Shown: positions 37,240 through 48,129, counted from the first letter of the stretch. The stretch is DNA of 64,000 bases from Bradyrhizobium sp. RD5-C2 (GCF_019972155.1 NZ_BOVL01000020.1:166003-230002); one strand, 5' to 3'. Numbers and translations: made by a program. The notes: generated by a model not told the origin, from the sequence alone.

Positions 37240-37668
37240 ATGGCACTGCGCGGATTTAGACGACCTTTTGCGGCCGACCCGAATATCCTCGGATTTCCGA
37301 GACCTCCCACATCGGCGATGGGCACCGAGGCCTTGGACCTCGTCTATCAGGCGGCGGACCTGTTCCGCAGCATCGAGGACCGGGCCCGCGCCGGCGAAGC
37401 GCGCGCCGAGGCCGCCGAACAGGCGCAGCTCGAAATCATCGCCGCCACCGAACGCAAGCTGAGGGACGCGTCCCGGGCGCTTGAAGAGGCCCGACGGCGC
37501 ATCGAATCCCAGCAGGAGCAGCTCGATGCGGTCGAATTCCGAGCCCAGGCTGCGGAAGCCGAGGCGCGTGAAGCCAGGCAATCGCTGGCCCTGATCGAGG
37601 ATGCGATCCGCCGGCGCCTGCTGCTCACAAGCGGGCACGACGACGGCAGGTCGACGGCCGTCGCCTGA
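37240..37668 (+). CDS. Hypothetical coiled-coil protein
   Basis: A 142-residue protein starting MALRGFRRPFAADPNILGFPR. An internal ATG at residue 27 (MGTEALDLVYQAADLF) is another possible start. Residues 45-125 form a long Ala/Glu/Arg coiled coil with heptad spacing, with no membrane segment. No family is recognised. The CtrA-like box upstream suggests cell-cycle-timed expression, as for small polarity or division factors. That is inference from the box only. Confidence 0.7.
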   Translation: MALRGFRRPFAADPNILGFPRPPTSAMGTEALDLVYQAADLFRSIEDRARAGEARAEAAEQAQLEIIAATERKLRDASRALEEARRRIESQQEQLDAVEFRAQAAEAEAREARQSLALIEDAIRRRLLLTSGHDDGRSTAVA

Positions 37669-37730
37669 CGCACGACCGGCTTTGCAAGCGGTCCCTGCCC
37701 GGCCGTCCGCATGCGACCGCGCAACGGCAA

Positions 37731-39467
37731 TCAGTAGCCGCCGGCAAGCCCCGAGTTGCGGCGCGGATCGTTCGCCCCATAGAAGCGATTATTGCCGACC
37801 GGCTTGCCGCCCAGCGACGGCGCCCCGATGATGATGACCGCGAGGTGATTGGCCGGCTGCGGCGGACCGAACGTCTGGCCCATGCCTTCCAAAATCTTCC
37901 GCGTGTCCGGCGATAGCGTGAAGTCCTCGAGGTTGGTCAGGTCCGGCAGCCATTGCTGGTGGAAGCGCGGCATGTCCACGGCTTCCTGTGCATTCATGCC
38001 GTAGTCGATGGCGTTGATCATCGTCAGCAGCACGGCCGTGATGATGCGGCTGCCGCCCGGCGTCCCCACCACCATGACCGGCTTGCCGTCCCTGGTGACG
38101 ATGGTCGGGCTCATCGAGGACAGCGGACGTTTGCCGGGGACGATGGAATTGGCCTCCCCCTGCACCAGGCCGTAGAGGTTCGGCACGCCGACCTTGGCGG
38201 TGAAGTCGTCCATCTCGTCGTTCAGCAGCACGCCGGTTTTGGCCGCGGTCACCTTGGCGCCGAACCAGTCGTTGAGCGTGTAGGTCACCGACACCGCGTT
38301 GCCGTCCTTGTCGGCGATCGAATAATGCGTGGTGTTGCTGCCCTCGTGCGGCGGAACGCCGGGCTTGATGTCCTTCGACACGCCGGCCTTGGCCGGGTCG
38401 ATCACGGCGCGGATCTTCGCGGCATAATTCTTGTCGAGCAGACGCTCGAGCGGATTCTTCACGAAGTCGGGATCGCCGAGATAGCTGTTGCGATCGACAT
38501 AAGCGTGGCGCATCGCCTCGATCTGGTAGTGCACCGCCTGCGCGGAATGGTAGCCGAGTTCCTTCAGCGGGTAGCCCTCTAGGATGTTCAGTATCTCGCA
38601 GATCACGACGCCACCCGAGCTCGGCGGCGGCGCCGAGACCACGTGATAGCCACGATAGTCGCATTCGACCGGCGCGAGCTCGCGAACCTTGTAGTTGTCG
38701 AGGTCCTCCTGCGTGAGCAGGCCCTTGCCGGCCTGGCTCGAAGCGACGATCGCTGCGCCCACCCAGCCCTTGTAGAAGCCGTCGGTGCCGCGCTTGCTGA
38801 TCTCGCGGAGCGTCTCGGCGAGCTCGTGCTGCGTCAGCCGCTCCCCGACCTGGAACGGCTTGCCGTTGTTGAGGAAGATCGCACCCGAGGCCGGATCGTC
38901 CTGAAAATCCCTGGTCGAGGTTTCCAGCATGCTGACGTCGCCCTGGTCCAGCACGAAGCCGTCCTCGGCGAGTTGCAGCGCCGGCGCGATCACGTCCGCA
39001 CGCTTCATCGTGCCGTATTTCTCGCGCGCATATTCCATGCCGGCCACCGAGCCGGGCACGCCGACCGCGAGATGCCCCTTGGTCGACAGGCCGGGAATGA
39101 CGTTGCCGTCCTTGTCGAGATACATGTTGGCGGTGGCGCCCTTCGGCGCCGTCTCGCGGAAGTCCAGGAAGGTCTTGCGGCCGTCGGCGAGCTGGATGGT
39201 CATGAAGCCGCCGCCACCGAGATTGCCGGCGGCGGGATAGGCGACCGCGAGCGCGTAACCGACCGCAACCGCAGCGTCGACCGCGTTGCCGCCCCGCTTC
39301 AACACCTCGATGCCGACCTGCGTCGCAAGATGCTGCGCGGATACCACCATGCCGTTTTCGGCGGCGACCGGCGCAACCGACGCGGCGCGGCCAGGGGCTG
39401 ACGCCGTGACGCCGATCGCGACAAGGACCGCGACCGTCCATCGCGCGCCCGTTCGTGGATTTCGCAT
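37731..39467 (-). CDS. ggt: Gamma-glutamyltransferase
   Basis: A 578-residue Ntn hydrolase exported by a signal peptide (residues 1-29). It processes itself before T379 in EGSNTTHYSIAD into large and small subunits. Other signatures are GNLGGGGFMTI, LDFRETAP and the late PGGSRI loop. It removes or transfers gamma-glutamyl groups from glutathione and other gamma-glutamyl peptides in the periplasm. ATG 39467 is used. It follows the peptide importer operon on the same strand after 126 bases, so its products may be what the importer takes up. Confidence 0.95.
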   Translation of the reverse strand: MRNPRTGARWTVAVLVAIGVTASAPGRAASVAPVAAENGMVVSAQHLATQVGIEVLKRGGNAVDAAVAVGYALAVAYPAAGNLGGGGFMTIQLADGRKTFLDFRETAPKGATANMYLDKDGNVIPGLSTKGHLAVGVPGSVAGMEYAREKYGTMKRADVIAPALQLAEDGFVLDQGDVSMLETSTRDFQDDPASGAIFLNNGKPFQVGERLTQHELAETLREISKRGTDGFYKGWVGAAIVASSQAGKGLLTQEDLDNYKVRELAPVECDYRGYHVVSAPPPSSGGVVICEILNILEGYPLKELGYHSAQAVHYQIEAMRHAYVDRNSYLGDPDFVKNPLERLLDKNYAAKIRAVIDPAKAGVSKDIKPGVPPHEGSNTTHYSIADKDGNAVSVTYTLNDWFGAKVTAAKTGVLLNDEMDDFTAKVGVPNLYGLVQGEANSIVPGKRPLSSMSPTIVTRDGKPVMVVGTPGGSRIITAVLLTMINAIDYGMNAQEAVDMPRFHQQWLPDLTNLEDFTLSPDTRKILEGMGQTFGPPQPANHLAVIIIGAPSLGGKPVGNNRFYGANDPRRNSGLAGGY

Positions 39468-39593
39468 TGGAGTTCCCCCCGATTTGCGCCGTCTGGGTGC
39501 GGCGCATGTTGCTTCTATCGGAGCGAGCAAGTGTAGCAGGCCGCGCGCCCGCGCACTACAGGATCGTCGCGCCGCATCAGTCTTGACTTTCCG

Positions 39594-41207
39594 TCAGCCC
39601 GACGCGCGCGCGGCGGCTTGCCCGGCGAAATCCAGCACCGGCGTCGCAGCGAGCAGCGCTCTGGTATACTCGTGCTGCGGACGGTCGAACACGTCGTCGC
39701 GCGACCCTTGCTCGACGATACGGCCGCCCTGCATCACCACCACGCGGTCGGCGACCTGCTCGACCGCGGCGAGGTCGTGGCTGATGAAGAGGCAGGCAAA
39801 GCCGTATTGCGCTTGCAGACGTTCGAACAGCTTCAGCACCTGGGCCTGGATCGTCATGTCGAGCGCGGAGACCGGCTCGTCGGCGACCACGAAGGACGGA
39901 TGCCGCACAATCGCGCGCGCGATCGCGATGCGCTGGCGTTGACCGCCGGAGAGCTCATGCGGCCAGCGCTGGGCGAAGCCGGCGAGCCCGACCTCGTCGA
40001 GCATGCTGGCCACGCGCCGGTCGCGCTCGCTGGATGACAGCTCCGGGACATGCCGCAGCGGCTCGGCGACAATCTCACCGACCCGCATGCGCGGGTCGAG
40101 GGACGAATACGGATCCTGGAATACGAGTTGCGAAGCCAGACGGAACGCGCGGTCGCGCGTCGCGATCACATCCCTGCCCTGAAAGCGGATCTCACCTGCG
40201 GCCGCCGGGATCAGCCGCAGCATCGCGCGGCCGAGCGTGGTCTTGCCTGAGCCGCTGCCGCCGACCACGGCGACGGTTTCACTGGCGCCGATCTCGAGGT
40301 CGACACCATTGATCGCAGCAACATCGGCATCCCTGCGGAACAGGCGCTGCCGCCCGCCGAACGCGACCTTCAGGCCACGCACGCTGATCAGCGGCTCGCC
40401 GGCTGCGCGGGGCCCGGTCGCGGCGCGCCGCCGCGGCAGCGCATCGACGAGTTGACGCGTGTAAGCCTCGCGTGGCGCGGAGAGGATCTGCCGGACGCTG
40501 CCGGTCTCCACCAGTTTGCCTTGCCGCAGCACGACCGCACGCTGCGCATAGCGCGACACCAGGCCGAGATTGTGGGTGATCAGCATCACCGCGGTGCCGT
40601 GATCGCGCGCCAGTTCGACCATCAGGTCGAGCACCTCGCGCTGGCTCAGCGTGTCGAGCGCGGTGGTCGGCTCGTCGGCCAACAGCAGCTTCGGCTTCAA
40701 CAGCATCACCGAGGCCAGCATGATGCGCTGGCGCATCCCGCCGGAGAATTCGTGCGGATAAGCATCGAAGGTCCGCTCGGGATCGCGTATCTGCACCCGC
40801 GCCAGCATGTCGAGGCAGCGCTGCCTGATCTCGCCCCGCGTCAACCTCTCGTGCAGGGCAAGGCCCTCGGCCATCTGCGCGCCGACGCTGATCGCCGGAT
40901 TGAGCGACACCATCGGCTCCTGGAACACCATGCCGACCGAGCGGCCGCGCAGCGCACGCATGCGCCGTGGCGCGATATCGGCGAGATCCTCGCCGTCGAG
41001 CCGGATCGCGCCGCCGACCCGCCGCAGGCCCGGCGGCAGCAGCCCGAGAATGGCGCGCGCCGCGGCGGTCTTGCCGCTGCCGGATTCACCGACCACCGCG
41101 AGGAATTCGCCGCGCTCGATCGCAAACGACACATCGTCGACGACGACAGCGCCGGTCCTGGCAGCCTCGATGCGCAGATGGTCGACGGTCAGCAGTGGCG
41201 CGGTCAT
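39594..41207 (-). CDS. Peptide ABC transporter, fused double ATPase (DppD-DppF / YejF type)
   Basis: A 537-residue protein with two complete ATPase domains. The first (about 1-255) has Walker A VGESGSGKTAAA, signature EFSGGMRQRIMLA and DEPTTALD. The second (about 275-530) has VGGSGSGKTTLG, ELSGGQRQRIAIA and DEPVSALD. Fusion of the two subunits is common in this branch of the oligopeptide/nickel family. It drives the two permeases upstream, and its start overlaps the DppC-type gene by four bases. Confidence 0.95.
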   Translation of the reverse strand: MTAPLLTVDHLRIEAARTGAVVVDDVSFAIERGEFLAVVGESGSGKTAAARAILGLLPPGLRRVGGAIRLDGEDLADIAPRRMRALRGRSVGMVFQEPMVSLNPAISVGAQMAEGLALHERLTRGEIRQRCLDMLARVQIRDPERTFDAYPHEFSGGMRQRIMLASVMLLKPKLLLADEPTTALDTLSQREVLDLMVELARDHGTAVMLITHNLGLVSRYAQRAVVLRQGKLVETGSVRQILSAPREAYTRQLVDALPRRRAATGPRAAGEPLISVRGLKVAFGGRQRLFRRDADVAAINGVDLEIGASETVAVVGGSGSGKTTLGRAMLRLIPAAAGEIRFQGRDVIATRDRAFRLASQLVFQDPYSSLDPRMRVGEIVAEPLRHVPELSSSERDRRVASMLDEVGLAGFAQRWPHELSGGQRQRIAIARAIVRHPSFVVADEPVSALDMTIQAQVLKLFERLQAQYGFACLFISHDLAAVEQVADRVVVMQGGRIVEQGSRDDVFDRPQHEYTRALLAATPVLDFAGQAAARASG

Positions 41208-42016
41208 CCGTGCGCCATCCTGGGATCGAAGCTATCGCGCAGGGAATCGCCGAGCAGATTGATGCCGAGCAGCGTCAGCGCGATGCACAGTCCCGGTGCG
41301 ATGCTGAGCCAGGCCGCGGTCTCCATGTACGGCCGGCTCGCCGCCAGCATGTTGCCCCAGGTCGGCGCCGGCGGCGGCACGCCGAGACCGAGGAAGCTCA
41401 GCGCGCTCTCGGCCAGCAGCACCCAGCCGAACATGCTGGTCGCGAGCACCGCCACCGGTGCGATCGCATTGGGCAGCACGTGGCGGAGCATCGAATAGAA
41501 TTCGGAGTTGCCGATCACCCGCGACGCCTCGATATACTCCTTCTCGCGGATCGACAGCACGGTGCCGCGAACCACACGCGCGACCGACGGGATGTAGGCG
41601 AGCCCCAGCGCCAGCACGAGGCCCGACTTGTTGGCGCCGATCACGATCATCACCGCGAGCGCCAGCAGGATGCCGGGAAAGGCCAGCAGCGCGTCGTTGA
41701 CGGCCATGATGATGCGATCGGTCCAGCCGCGCAGATAGCCCGCGACACCGCCGACCAGCACGCCGACACCGACGGCAATCAGGACGGTGGCGAGCGCCAC
41801 CACGACGCTGGCGGCGGCCCCTGCCATCAGCCGGCTCAGCACGTCGCGGCCGAATTCATCGGTGCCGAACCAGTGCAGCGCGGACGGCGCGTGCAGCCGC
41901 GCCTTCAGGTTAATGCGCAGCGGATCGAACGGCGTCCAGAACGCGGCCGTCGCGGCTGTGCCGAGCACGAGCCCGATCAGCGCGCCGCCGATGACGGTGT
42001 TGATGCGCCATTTCAT
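41204..42016 (-). CDS. Peptide ABC transporter permease, DppC type
   Basis: A 270-residue permease with six membrane segments and the family motifs HWFGTDEFGRDVLSRLMAGA, and EYIEASRVIGNSEFYSMLRHVLPN (the ATPase docking loop). The N-terminal extension of about 30 residues is normal. It is coupled to the ATPase gene by an ATGA overlap and follows the DppB-type gene across a 20-base tandem duplication. Confidence 0.94.
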   Translation of the reverse strand: MKWRINTVIGGALIGLVLGTAATAAFWTPFDPLRINLKARLHAPSALHWFGTDEFGRDVLSRLMAGAAASVVVALATVLIAVGVGVLVGGVAGYLRGWTDRIIMAVNDALLAFPGILLALAVMIVIGANKSGLVLALGLAYIPSVARVVRGTVLSIREKEYIEASRVIGNSEFYSMLRHVLPNAIAPVAVLATSMFGWVLLAESALSFLGLGVPPPAPTWGNMLAASRPYMETAAWLSIAPGLCIALTLLGINLLGDSLRDSFDPRMAHG

Positions 42017-42050
42017 GCCACGGTCACCCTTTTCATGCCACCGCCACCCT
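42011..42050. repeat. 20-base tandem duplication at the permease gene junction
   Basis: TTTCATGCCACGGTCACCCT (42011-42030) is followed at once by a second copy with two changes (42031-42050). One copy carries the start codon of the DppC-type gene and the other the stop region of the DppB-type gene. Without the duplication the two genes would overlap as ATGA. Confidence 0.8.
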
Positions 42051-42977
42051 TGGATCGAACAGCGGATAACAGAGATCGACGATCAGGTTGACGACGACAT
42101 AAATCACCGCGGTGAACAGCAGGCAGCCCTGCACCACCGGATAGTCGCGCGCGAAGATCGAATCGACCAGCAGCCGTCCGAGCCCCGGCAGCGTGAACAC
42201 GGTCTCGATGACGGCGATGCCGCCGAGCAGATGGCCGAGCACGAGGCCAATCAGCGTCCAGGTCGGCGCAAAGGCGTTCGGCAGCACATGGCGGCCGAGC
42301 ACCAGCCATTCCGGGACGCCTTTGGCGCGCGCATGCGTGACGTATTCGAGCCGCAGCACCTCGATCGAGGCCGCCCGCGCCATCCGCGTCAGCACGCCGA
42401 TCTCGACCGCGGTCAGGGTGACGATCGGCAGCACCATGAACAATGTAGCCTGCCAGACATTCTCCGAGAACGGCACGTAGCCGATCACCGGCAGCCATTT
42501 CAGCTTCAAGCCGAACAGCAGAAGCAGCAGCAGACCGAGCCAGAAGCTCGGGATCGACAGCAGGAGCGTGGCGCCGCCGACGATCGCCAGATCGAGCGCG
42601 CTGTTCTGCTTCCATGCCGCGACGAGGCCCGCCACGACGGCGATGCAGGCGGCAAGGCCGACCGCCACCAGCACGATCGTGGCCGAGACCTGGAAGCGCT
42701 CCAGGATCAGCGGCAGCACCGGAAGATTGTTGGTTATGGAGTGGCCGAGGTCGCCGGTCGCGAGCTTGCCGAGCCAGTACAGGAATTGCAGCGGCACCGG
42801 CTGGTCGAGCCCGAGCTGCGCGCGCAGTTGCGCGGCCTGCGCCGGATCGGCGTTGTCGCCGAGCATCACCTGCACCGGATCGCCGGGGATCAGGCGCACC
42901 AGCGTGAACACCGCGACCGCCACCAGCAGCAGCGTCGGGATCGTCATGGCCAGCCGTCGTGCGAGGTAGCCCAGCAT
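42033..42977 (-). CDS. Peptide ABC transporter permease, DppB type
   Basis: A 314-residue permease. The N-terminus MLGYLARRLAMTIPTLLLVAV and the signature LRLEYVTHARAKGVPEWLVLGRHVLPNAFAP are those of the DppB/OppB family. Six membrane segments are visible. It forms the channel with the DppC-type protein. The gene follows the binding-protein gene after 15 bases. Confidence 0.94.
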   Translation of the reverse strand: MLGYLARRLAMTIPTLLLVAVAVFTLVRLIPGDPVQVMLGDNADPAQAAQLRAQLGLDQPVPLQFLYWLGKLATGDLGHSITNNLPVLPLILERFQVSATIVLVAVGLAACIAVVAGLVAAWKQNSALDLAIVGGATLLLSIPSFWLGLLLLLLFGLKLKWLPVIGYVPFSENVWQATLFMVLPIVTLTAVEIGVLTRMARAASIEVLRLEYVTHARAKGVPEWLVLGRHVLPNAFAPTWTLIGLVLGHLLGGIAVIETVFTLPGLGRLLVDSIFARDYPVVQGCLLFTAVIYVVVNLIVDLCYPLFDPRVAVA

Positions 42978-42992
42978 CGCCGCGATCCCTCC

Positions 42993-44564
42993 CTACTGCA
43001 GGCTCACGCCCCAGAAGCGCGGCTGTCCGAACAGCCAGCCGGCAAATCCCTTGACGTTGTTGCGCAGGGCGGCGATCTCAGCGCCGTTGAACAGGACGAT
43101 CATCGGCACATCGTCGATGAAGCGGCGGTGCAGCTCGTCGAACAGAAGCTGGCGCTTCGCCTTGTCGTCGATCATCATCGACTCCTGCAGCATCCGCTGC
43201 GCCTCCGGATCGTCCCAAACCTTGCGCGGCTGCGTCGCTTTGGGCCCCATCAGCATCTCGAAAGAGAGCGACGGGTCTAGCCGCGGTGAGTAGACGAAGG
43301 CCATCGACTGGTAGTCGCCGCGGTTGTAGCGATCGAGCTGGGCGGCCCAGTCCAGCACCTCGATCTCGATGTTGATGCCCGCGGCCTGCGCCATCGCCTG
43401 CACCAAAACGGCGGAATCGAACACGTAGCTGTAGCGCTTGTTGGCGATCATCTTGATCGGCTGGCCGTGATAGCCCGCTTGCGCGAGCAGCTTCTTGGCT
43501 TCCGCGATATCCTGGGTGTAGCCGTGGGTCTCCACCTCGCCATAGAACGGACTTCCGATCGGCAGCGCCGAATTGTTGGCGCGCGCGATGCCCTCCATGA
43601 CCGCGTCGATGATCTGCGGCGTGTCGAGGCTGAGCGCGATCGCCCGCCGGATCCGCACGTCCTTCAGCAGGGGATCGCGGGTCTGGAACAGGATGCCGGT
43701 GAGACCGAGCGCGGGCGTGATGCTGAGCTGCACATCCGGCCGCGTCTTGAGGTCCTCGACATCGGGGATCGCAAGATTGCTGATCGCATCGAGCGAACCG
43801 GACAAGAGGCCCGCCTTCGCCGCCGAACCGTCGGGAACGACGTTGAACCTGATCCGGTCGACTTGCGCGATCTTGGCGCCGGTGTAGCCGGTGCGCGGCT
43901 CGCTGCGCGCGGCGTAGCCGTCGAACCGCACCAGGTCGACGTACTGGCCGCGTTTCCATTCGCCGAGCTTGAACGGTCCGGTCCCGACTGGCACAATCCA
44001 CTTGCCGTCGGGCCCGACCGAGTCACGATGAATGATGGCGGTCTGTCCGCAGTCGGGCCGCGCCAATGTCGACAGGAACAACGCGGTCGGGCGGTCCAGG
44101 GTGATCGCGACCGTCTGCGGGTCAGGCGCCTCGATCTTCTGGATCTGGGCGATGCCGGTTGCGCTGAATTCAGACAGGCAGCGCCATTGCGTGGCCGGAT
44201 CGAGCCAGCGCTTCAGCGACCAGATGACGTCATCCGCGGTCATGCCGGCGCCATTGTGGAACTTGACGCCTTGCCGGAGGTGGAAGGTGTAGGTCTTGCC
44301 CTCGTTCGAGACGGTCCAGCTATCCGCCAGCATCGGACCGATCGAGGTATCGTCGCGGAACGCGACCAGGCCCTCGACGATATGCGCCATCACGCCGTCG
44401 GTGTTGGCGTCGCGGTTGGTGCCGGGATCGGTGGAGCGGATGTCGGCGTTCAGCCGCGTCCGCAGCAGCGTCTCGGCATCCGCGCGCAGCGGCGCCACGG
44501 TCAGCATCGCCGACAGTGCCAGCAGGCCGACCATCATCGCACGCGATGGCCGACACAGGACCAT
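42993..44564 (-). CDS. Peptide-type ABC substrate-binding protein (SBP family 5)
   Basis: A 523-residue periplasmic binding protein with signal peptide (about 1-30, ending RADAE). The family 5 signature is YTFHLRQGVKFHNGAGMTADDVIWSLKRW. It presents di- or oligopeptides, or look-alikes such as opines and acylated amines, to the importer. Start ATG overlaps the hydrolase stop as TGATG. The ligand is unknown; neighbours suggest an amide-bonded compound. Confidence 0.93.
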   Translation of the reverse strand: MVLCRPSRAMMVGLLALSAMLTVAPLRADAETLLRTRLNADIRSTDPGTNRDANTDGVMAHIVEGLVAFRDDTSIGPMLADSWTVSNEGKTYTFHLRQGVKFHNGAGMTADDVIWSLKRWLDPATQWRCLSEFSATGIAQIQKIEAPDPQTVAITLDRPTALFLSTLARPDCGQTAIIHRDSVGPDGKWIVPVGTGPFKLGEWKRGQYVDLVRFDGYAARSEPRTGYTGAKIAQVDRIRFNVVPDGSAAKAGLLSGSLDAISNLAIPDVEDLKTRPDVQLSITPALGLTGILFQTRDPLLKDVRIRRAIALSLDTPQIIDAVMEGIARANNSALPIGSPFYGEVETHGYTQDIAEAKKLLAQAGYHGQPIKMIANKRYSYVFDSAVLVQAMAQAAGINIEIEVLDWAAQLDRYNRGDYQSMAFVYSPRLDPSLSFEMLMGPKATQPRKVWDDPEAQRMLQESMMIDDKAKRQLLFDELHRRFIDDVPMIVLFNGAEIAALRNNVKGFAGWLFGQPRFWGVSLQ

Positions 44565-45724
44565 CAGGACGCCCTCGCGGCCGCCGATGGCGCGCCCTCA
44601 TTGCGGGGGCTGGCCACCACGTCGAGCCGATAGGAGGTGAACTGCCGGTTCAGCGCCGGCAGCGGCGCGACTTCCATCAGCCCGCTCGCCGGCTCCATCA
44701 GGATCATTGCTACGGTAGCGCTGAGATTGTTGCCGAGATTGCGGCGCGGCGGCCGGCATACCGACCACGGATAGGCGAAGTCGTCGAACAGCGCCGACTT
44801 CACTGTCTCGAAGCTAATGGCGCCGAGATGCGGCTGCAACAGATCGCGGACCCGGATGTCGCGATAGAGGCTGTCGGGCGTGCTGGCGATGCCGGTGTCC
44901 TTGAGCTTGCCGAGCGCAACGGGGCTGACGAAATGATTGGCGTGCACCAGGAGCCCACGATCGGGATGCACCTGGAAGGTCTCGTCCGGCGCACATTCGA
45001 AGTCGATCGCAACACCGTCGCGATGGCTGACGATCATGTTGTTGGCGGCGGATTTCTTCGTGCAATAGACGGTGCGCATCGACAGCGCGACGTGGTCGCT
45101 CTCCAGCACCTTGCGTCGGATCAGCGCCAGCGGCGCCCCGATCTGGCGATAGTCACGGTCGCACTGCAGATAGTTCGCGGTGATGGCGATGCCGGCCGCG
45201 TTGAAGCCGCAGCGACCGAGCGCGCCGGCCTCGGTGAAGGTCATGAGATCGGGACCGTCGTCGCGGCGCACCTTCAGCACCACGGCCGTCTCGGCGCATT
45301 CTCGCTTCCAGTCCCAGTTCTGGGCGTGGATCAGCCGCCCCGACGCGGTCGCTTGCGGCAGCACGACGACGCCGGTGCAGCCGTCGGGCTCGTCTGGCGT
45401 CTTCAGCCGCGCCCGAACCGACGGCTCGGCGAGCTTGAGGATCTCGGTGCGGGCGTTGAGCAGCACGATATCCTCGAACGGAACGCCGGCGCCCTCGGCA
45501 ATGCCGTGCATCTCCTCGATATAGGTCGGCTCGAACGCCTCGATGACCGGAAGATAGTCGCGCACCAGCTCGGCGACGCCGGCGGCGTCGAGCGAGAGCT
45601 CCTTGAGCTGCGTGAAGTAGTGCGAGGTGCCCTTGCGGATGCGATCGGCCGCCTGGCGGCCATACTGCTTGCCGCGCTCGTGCGGCGGGCCTGAAATCTC
45701 GATGAGGGGAAATGGTTCGACCAT
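44564..45724 (-). CDS. C45-family peptidase / acyl-CoA:6-aminopenicillanate acyltransferase-like Ntn hydrolase
   Basis: A 386-residue protein of the isopenicillin N acyltransferase fold. It should cleave itself before C116 (PDGCTGVVVLP), making that Cys the N-terminal nucleophile. HAQNWDWK downstream is a family signature. No signal peptide is visible, so it acts in the cytoplasm. In bacteria these enzymes hydrolyse or transfer amide-linked acyl or aminoacyl groups. It heads the peptide-importer operon (TGATG junction to the binding-protein gene) and so probably cleaves the imported compound. ATG 45724 is used; a TTG start eleven codons earlier is less likely. Confidence 0.85.
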   Translation of the reverse strand: MVEPFPLIEISGPPHERGKQYGRQAADRIRKGTSHYFTQLKELSLDAAGVAELVRDYLPVIEAFEPTYIEEMHGIAEGAGVPFEDIVLLNARTEILKLAEPSVRARLKTPDEPDGCTGVVVLPQATASGRLIHAQNWDWKRECAETAVVLKVRRDDGPDLMTFTEAGALGRCGFNAAGIAITANYLQCDRDYRQIGAPLALIRRKVLESDHVALSMRTVYCTKKSAANNMIVSHRDGVAIDFECAPDETFQVHPDRGLLVHANHFVSPVALGKLKDTGIASTPDSLYRDIRVRDLLQPHLGAISFETVKSALFDDFAYPWSVCRPPRRNLGNNLSATVAMILMEPASGLMEVAPLPALNRQFTSYRLDVVASPRNEGAPSAAARAS

Positions 45725-45780
45725 CGCTTGCGCCAACTTCCTTTTGCGTTTCCGCAAAGGCTAATGTATTTTGTCAGTAC

Positions 45781-46722
45781 ATGAAACAAAAATCTACGCC
45801 CATTGCGAAGGCAGCCCCGAGCCGCCTGCAACGCGAACTGTCCGCGGGCATCCTGGAGCTGATCCGGGCGGAAAAACTCGCGCCCGGCACGCGACTTGCG
45901 GAGGTGGCGCTGGCGGAACGCCTGCAGGTTTCACGCACGCCGGTGCGCGCGGCGCTGAAAATATTGGCAGGCCGACGCCTCATACGGGTCGGCGCAAGCC
46001 GCGGCTATTTCGTCACGGACACGGCCCCGCCGGCTCCGAAGACGGCTAGCAAGCCGACGCCTGCGGACACCGACCGGCTGTTCGTGGCGATCGCGCGCGA
46101 CCGGCGCAGCGATCGCCTTCCGGTCGACGTCTCCGAGCGCGACCTCATGCAGCGCTATGGGGCGTCGCGCCCGGTGGTGCAGCGCGTGCTGGCCAAGCTT
46201 GCAGAGGTCGCGGCGGTGCAGCGCAAGCCCGGGCATGGCTGGCGCTTCCAGCCGATCATCGCCGACGCCAAGGCGCGCGAAGAGAGCTACCGCTACCGGA
46301 TCCTGATCGAGCCGGCCGCCCTGCTGGAGCCGGGCTTTCAGCTCGATCCAGGCTGGGCCGCCGAGATGCGCCGGCGTCATCAGGATGCGACCAAGCAAAC
46401 CTGGAGCGAGACCGCGAGCATCGCCTTCTTCGAGATGAATGCTGCCTTCCACGAGGGATTGGCGGCGGCCTCCGGCAATCGCTTCCTGCTGGTCGCCGTA
46501 CAGCAGCAGAACCGGCTGCGCAGCTTTGCGAACTACGACTGGACCTTCGGCTACGAGCGCGTGCTGGTGAACTGCCGCGAGCATCTTGCGATCCTCGACC
46601 GGCTCGAGGCCGGCGAGCGCGAGGCCGCGGCCGCGCTGATGCGCAAGCATCTCGAGGGCGCGTCAAAGGTCAAGCGCGTCACCGACGATCCGGCCAGCGG
46701 CCGCAGCAACACCCGCAAATAA
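45781..46722 (+). CDS. GntR-family regulator with two winged-helix domains and an FCD domain
   Basis: A 313-residue regulator, about 80 longer than typical FadR-type proteins. Residues 14-80 form the usual GntR winged helix (LAEVALAERLQVSRTPVRAALKIL). Residues 96-158 look like a second one (VDVSERDLMQRYGASRPVVQRVLAKLAEVAAVQRKPGHGW). The FCD ligand domain (about 168-295) follows, with EMNAAFHEGLA and HLAILDRLEAGE holding metal-binding-type His. It is divergent from the C45/peptide-importer operon and 13 bases upstream of the aminotransferase, so it likely controls both. Confidence 0.87.
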   Translation: MKQKSTPIAKAAPSRLQRELSAGILELIRAEKLAPGTRLAEVALAERLQVSRTPVRAALKILAGRRLIRVGASRGYFVTDTAPPAPKTASKPTPADTDRLFVAIARDRRSDRLPVDVSERDLMQRYGASRPVVQRVLAKLAEVAAVQRKPGHGWRFQPIIADAKAREESYRYRILIEPAALLEPGFQLDPGWAAEMRRRHQDATKQTWSETASIAFFEMNAAFHEGLAAASGNRFLLVAVQQQNRLRSFANYDWTFGYERVLVNCREHLAILDRLEAGEREAAAALMRKHLEGASKVKRVTDDPASGRSNTRK

Positions 46723-46735
46723 CAGGAGCTCATCC

Positions 46736-48085
<1,350 letters not shown>

Positions 48086-48129
48086 AGGTGGCCGCGGACG
48101 TTTGACTTCAATGCCGCAACAAATCCGGT

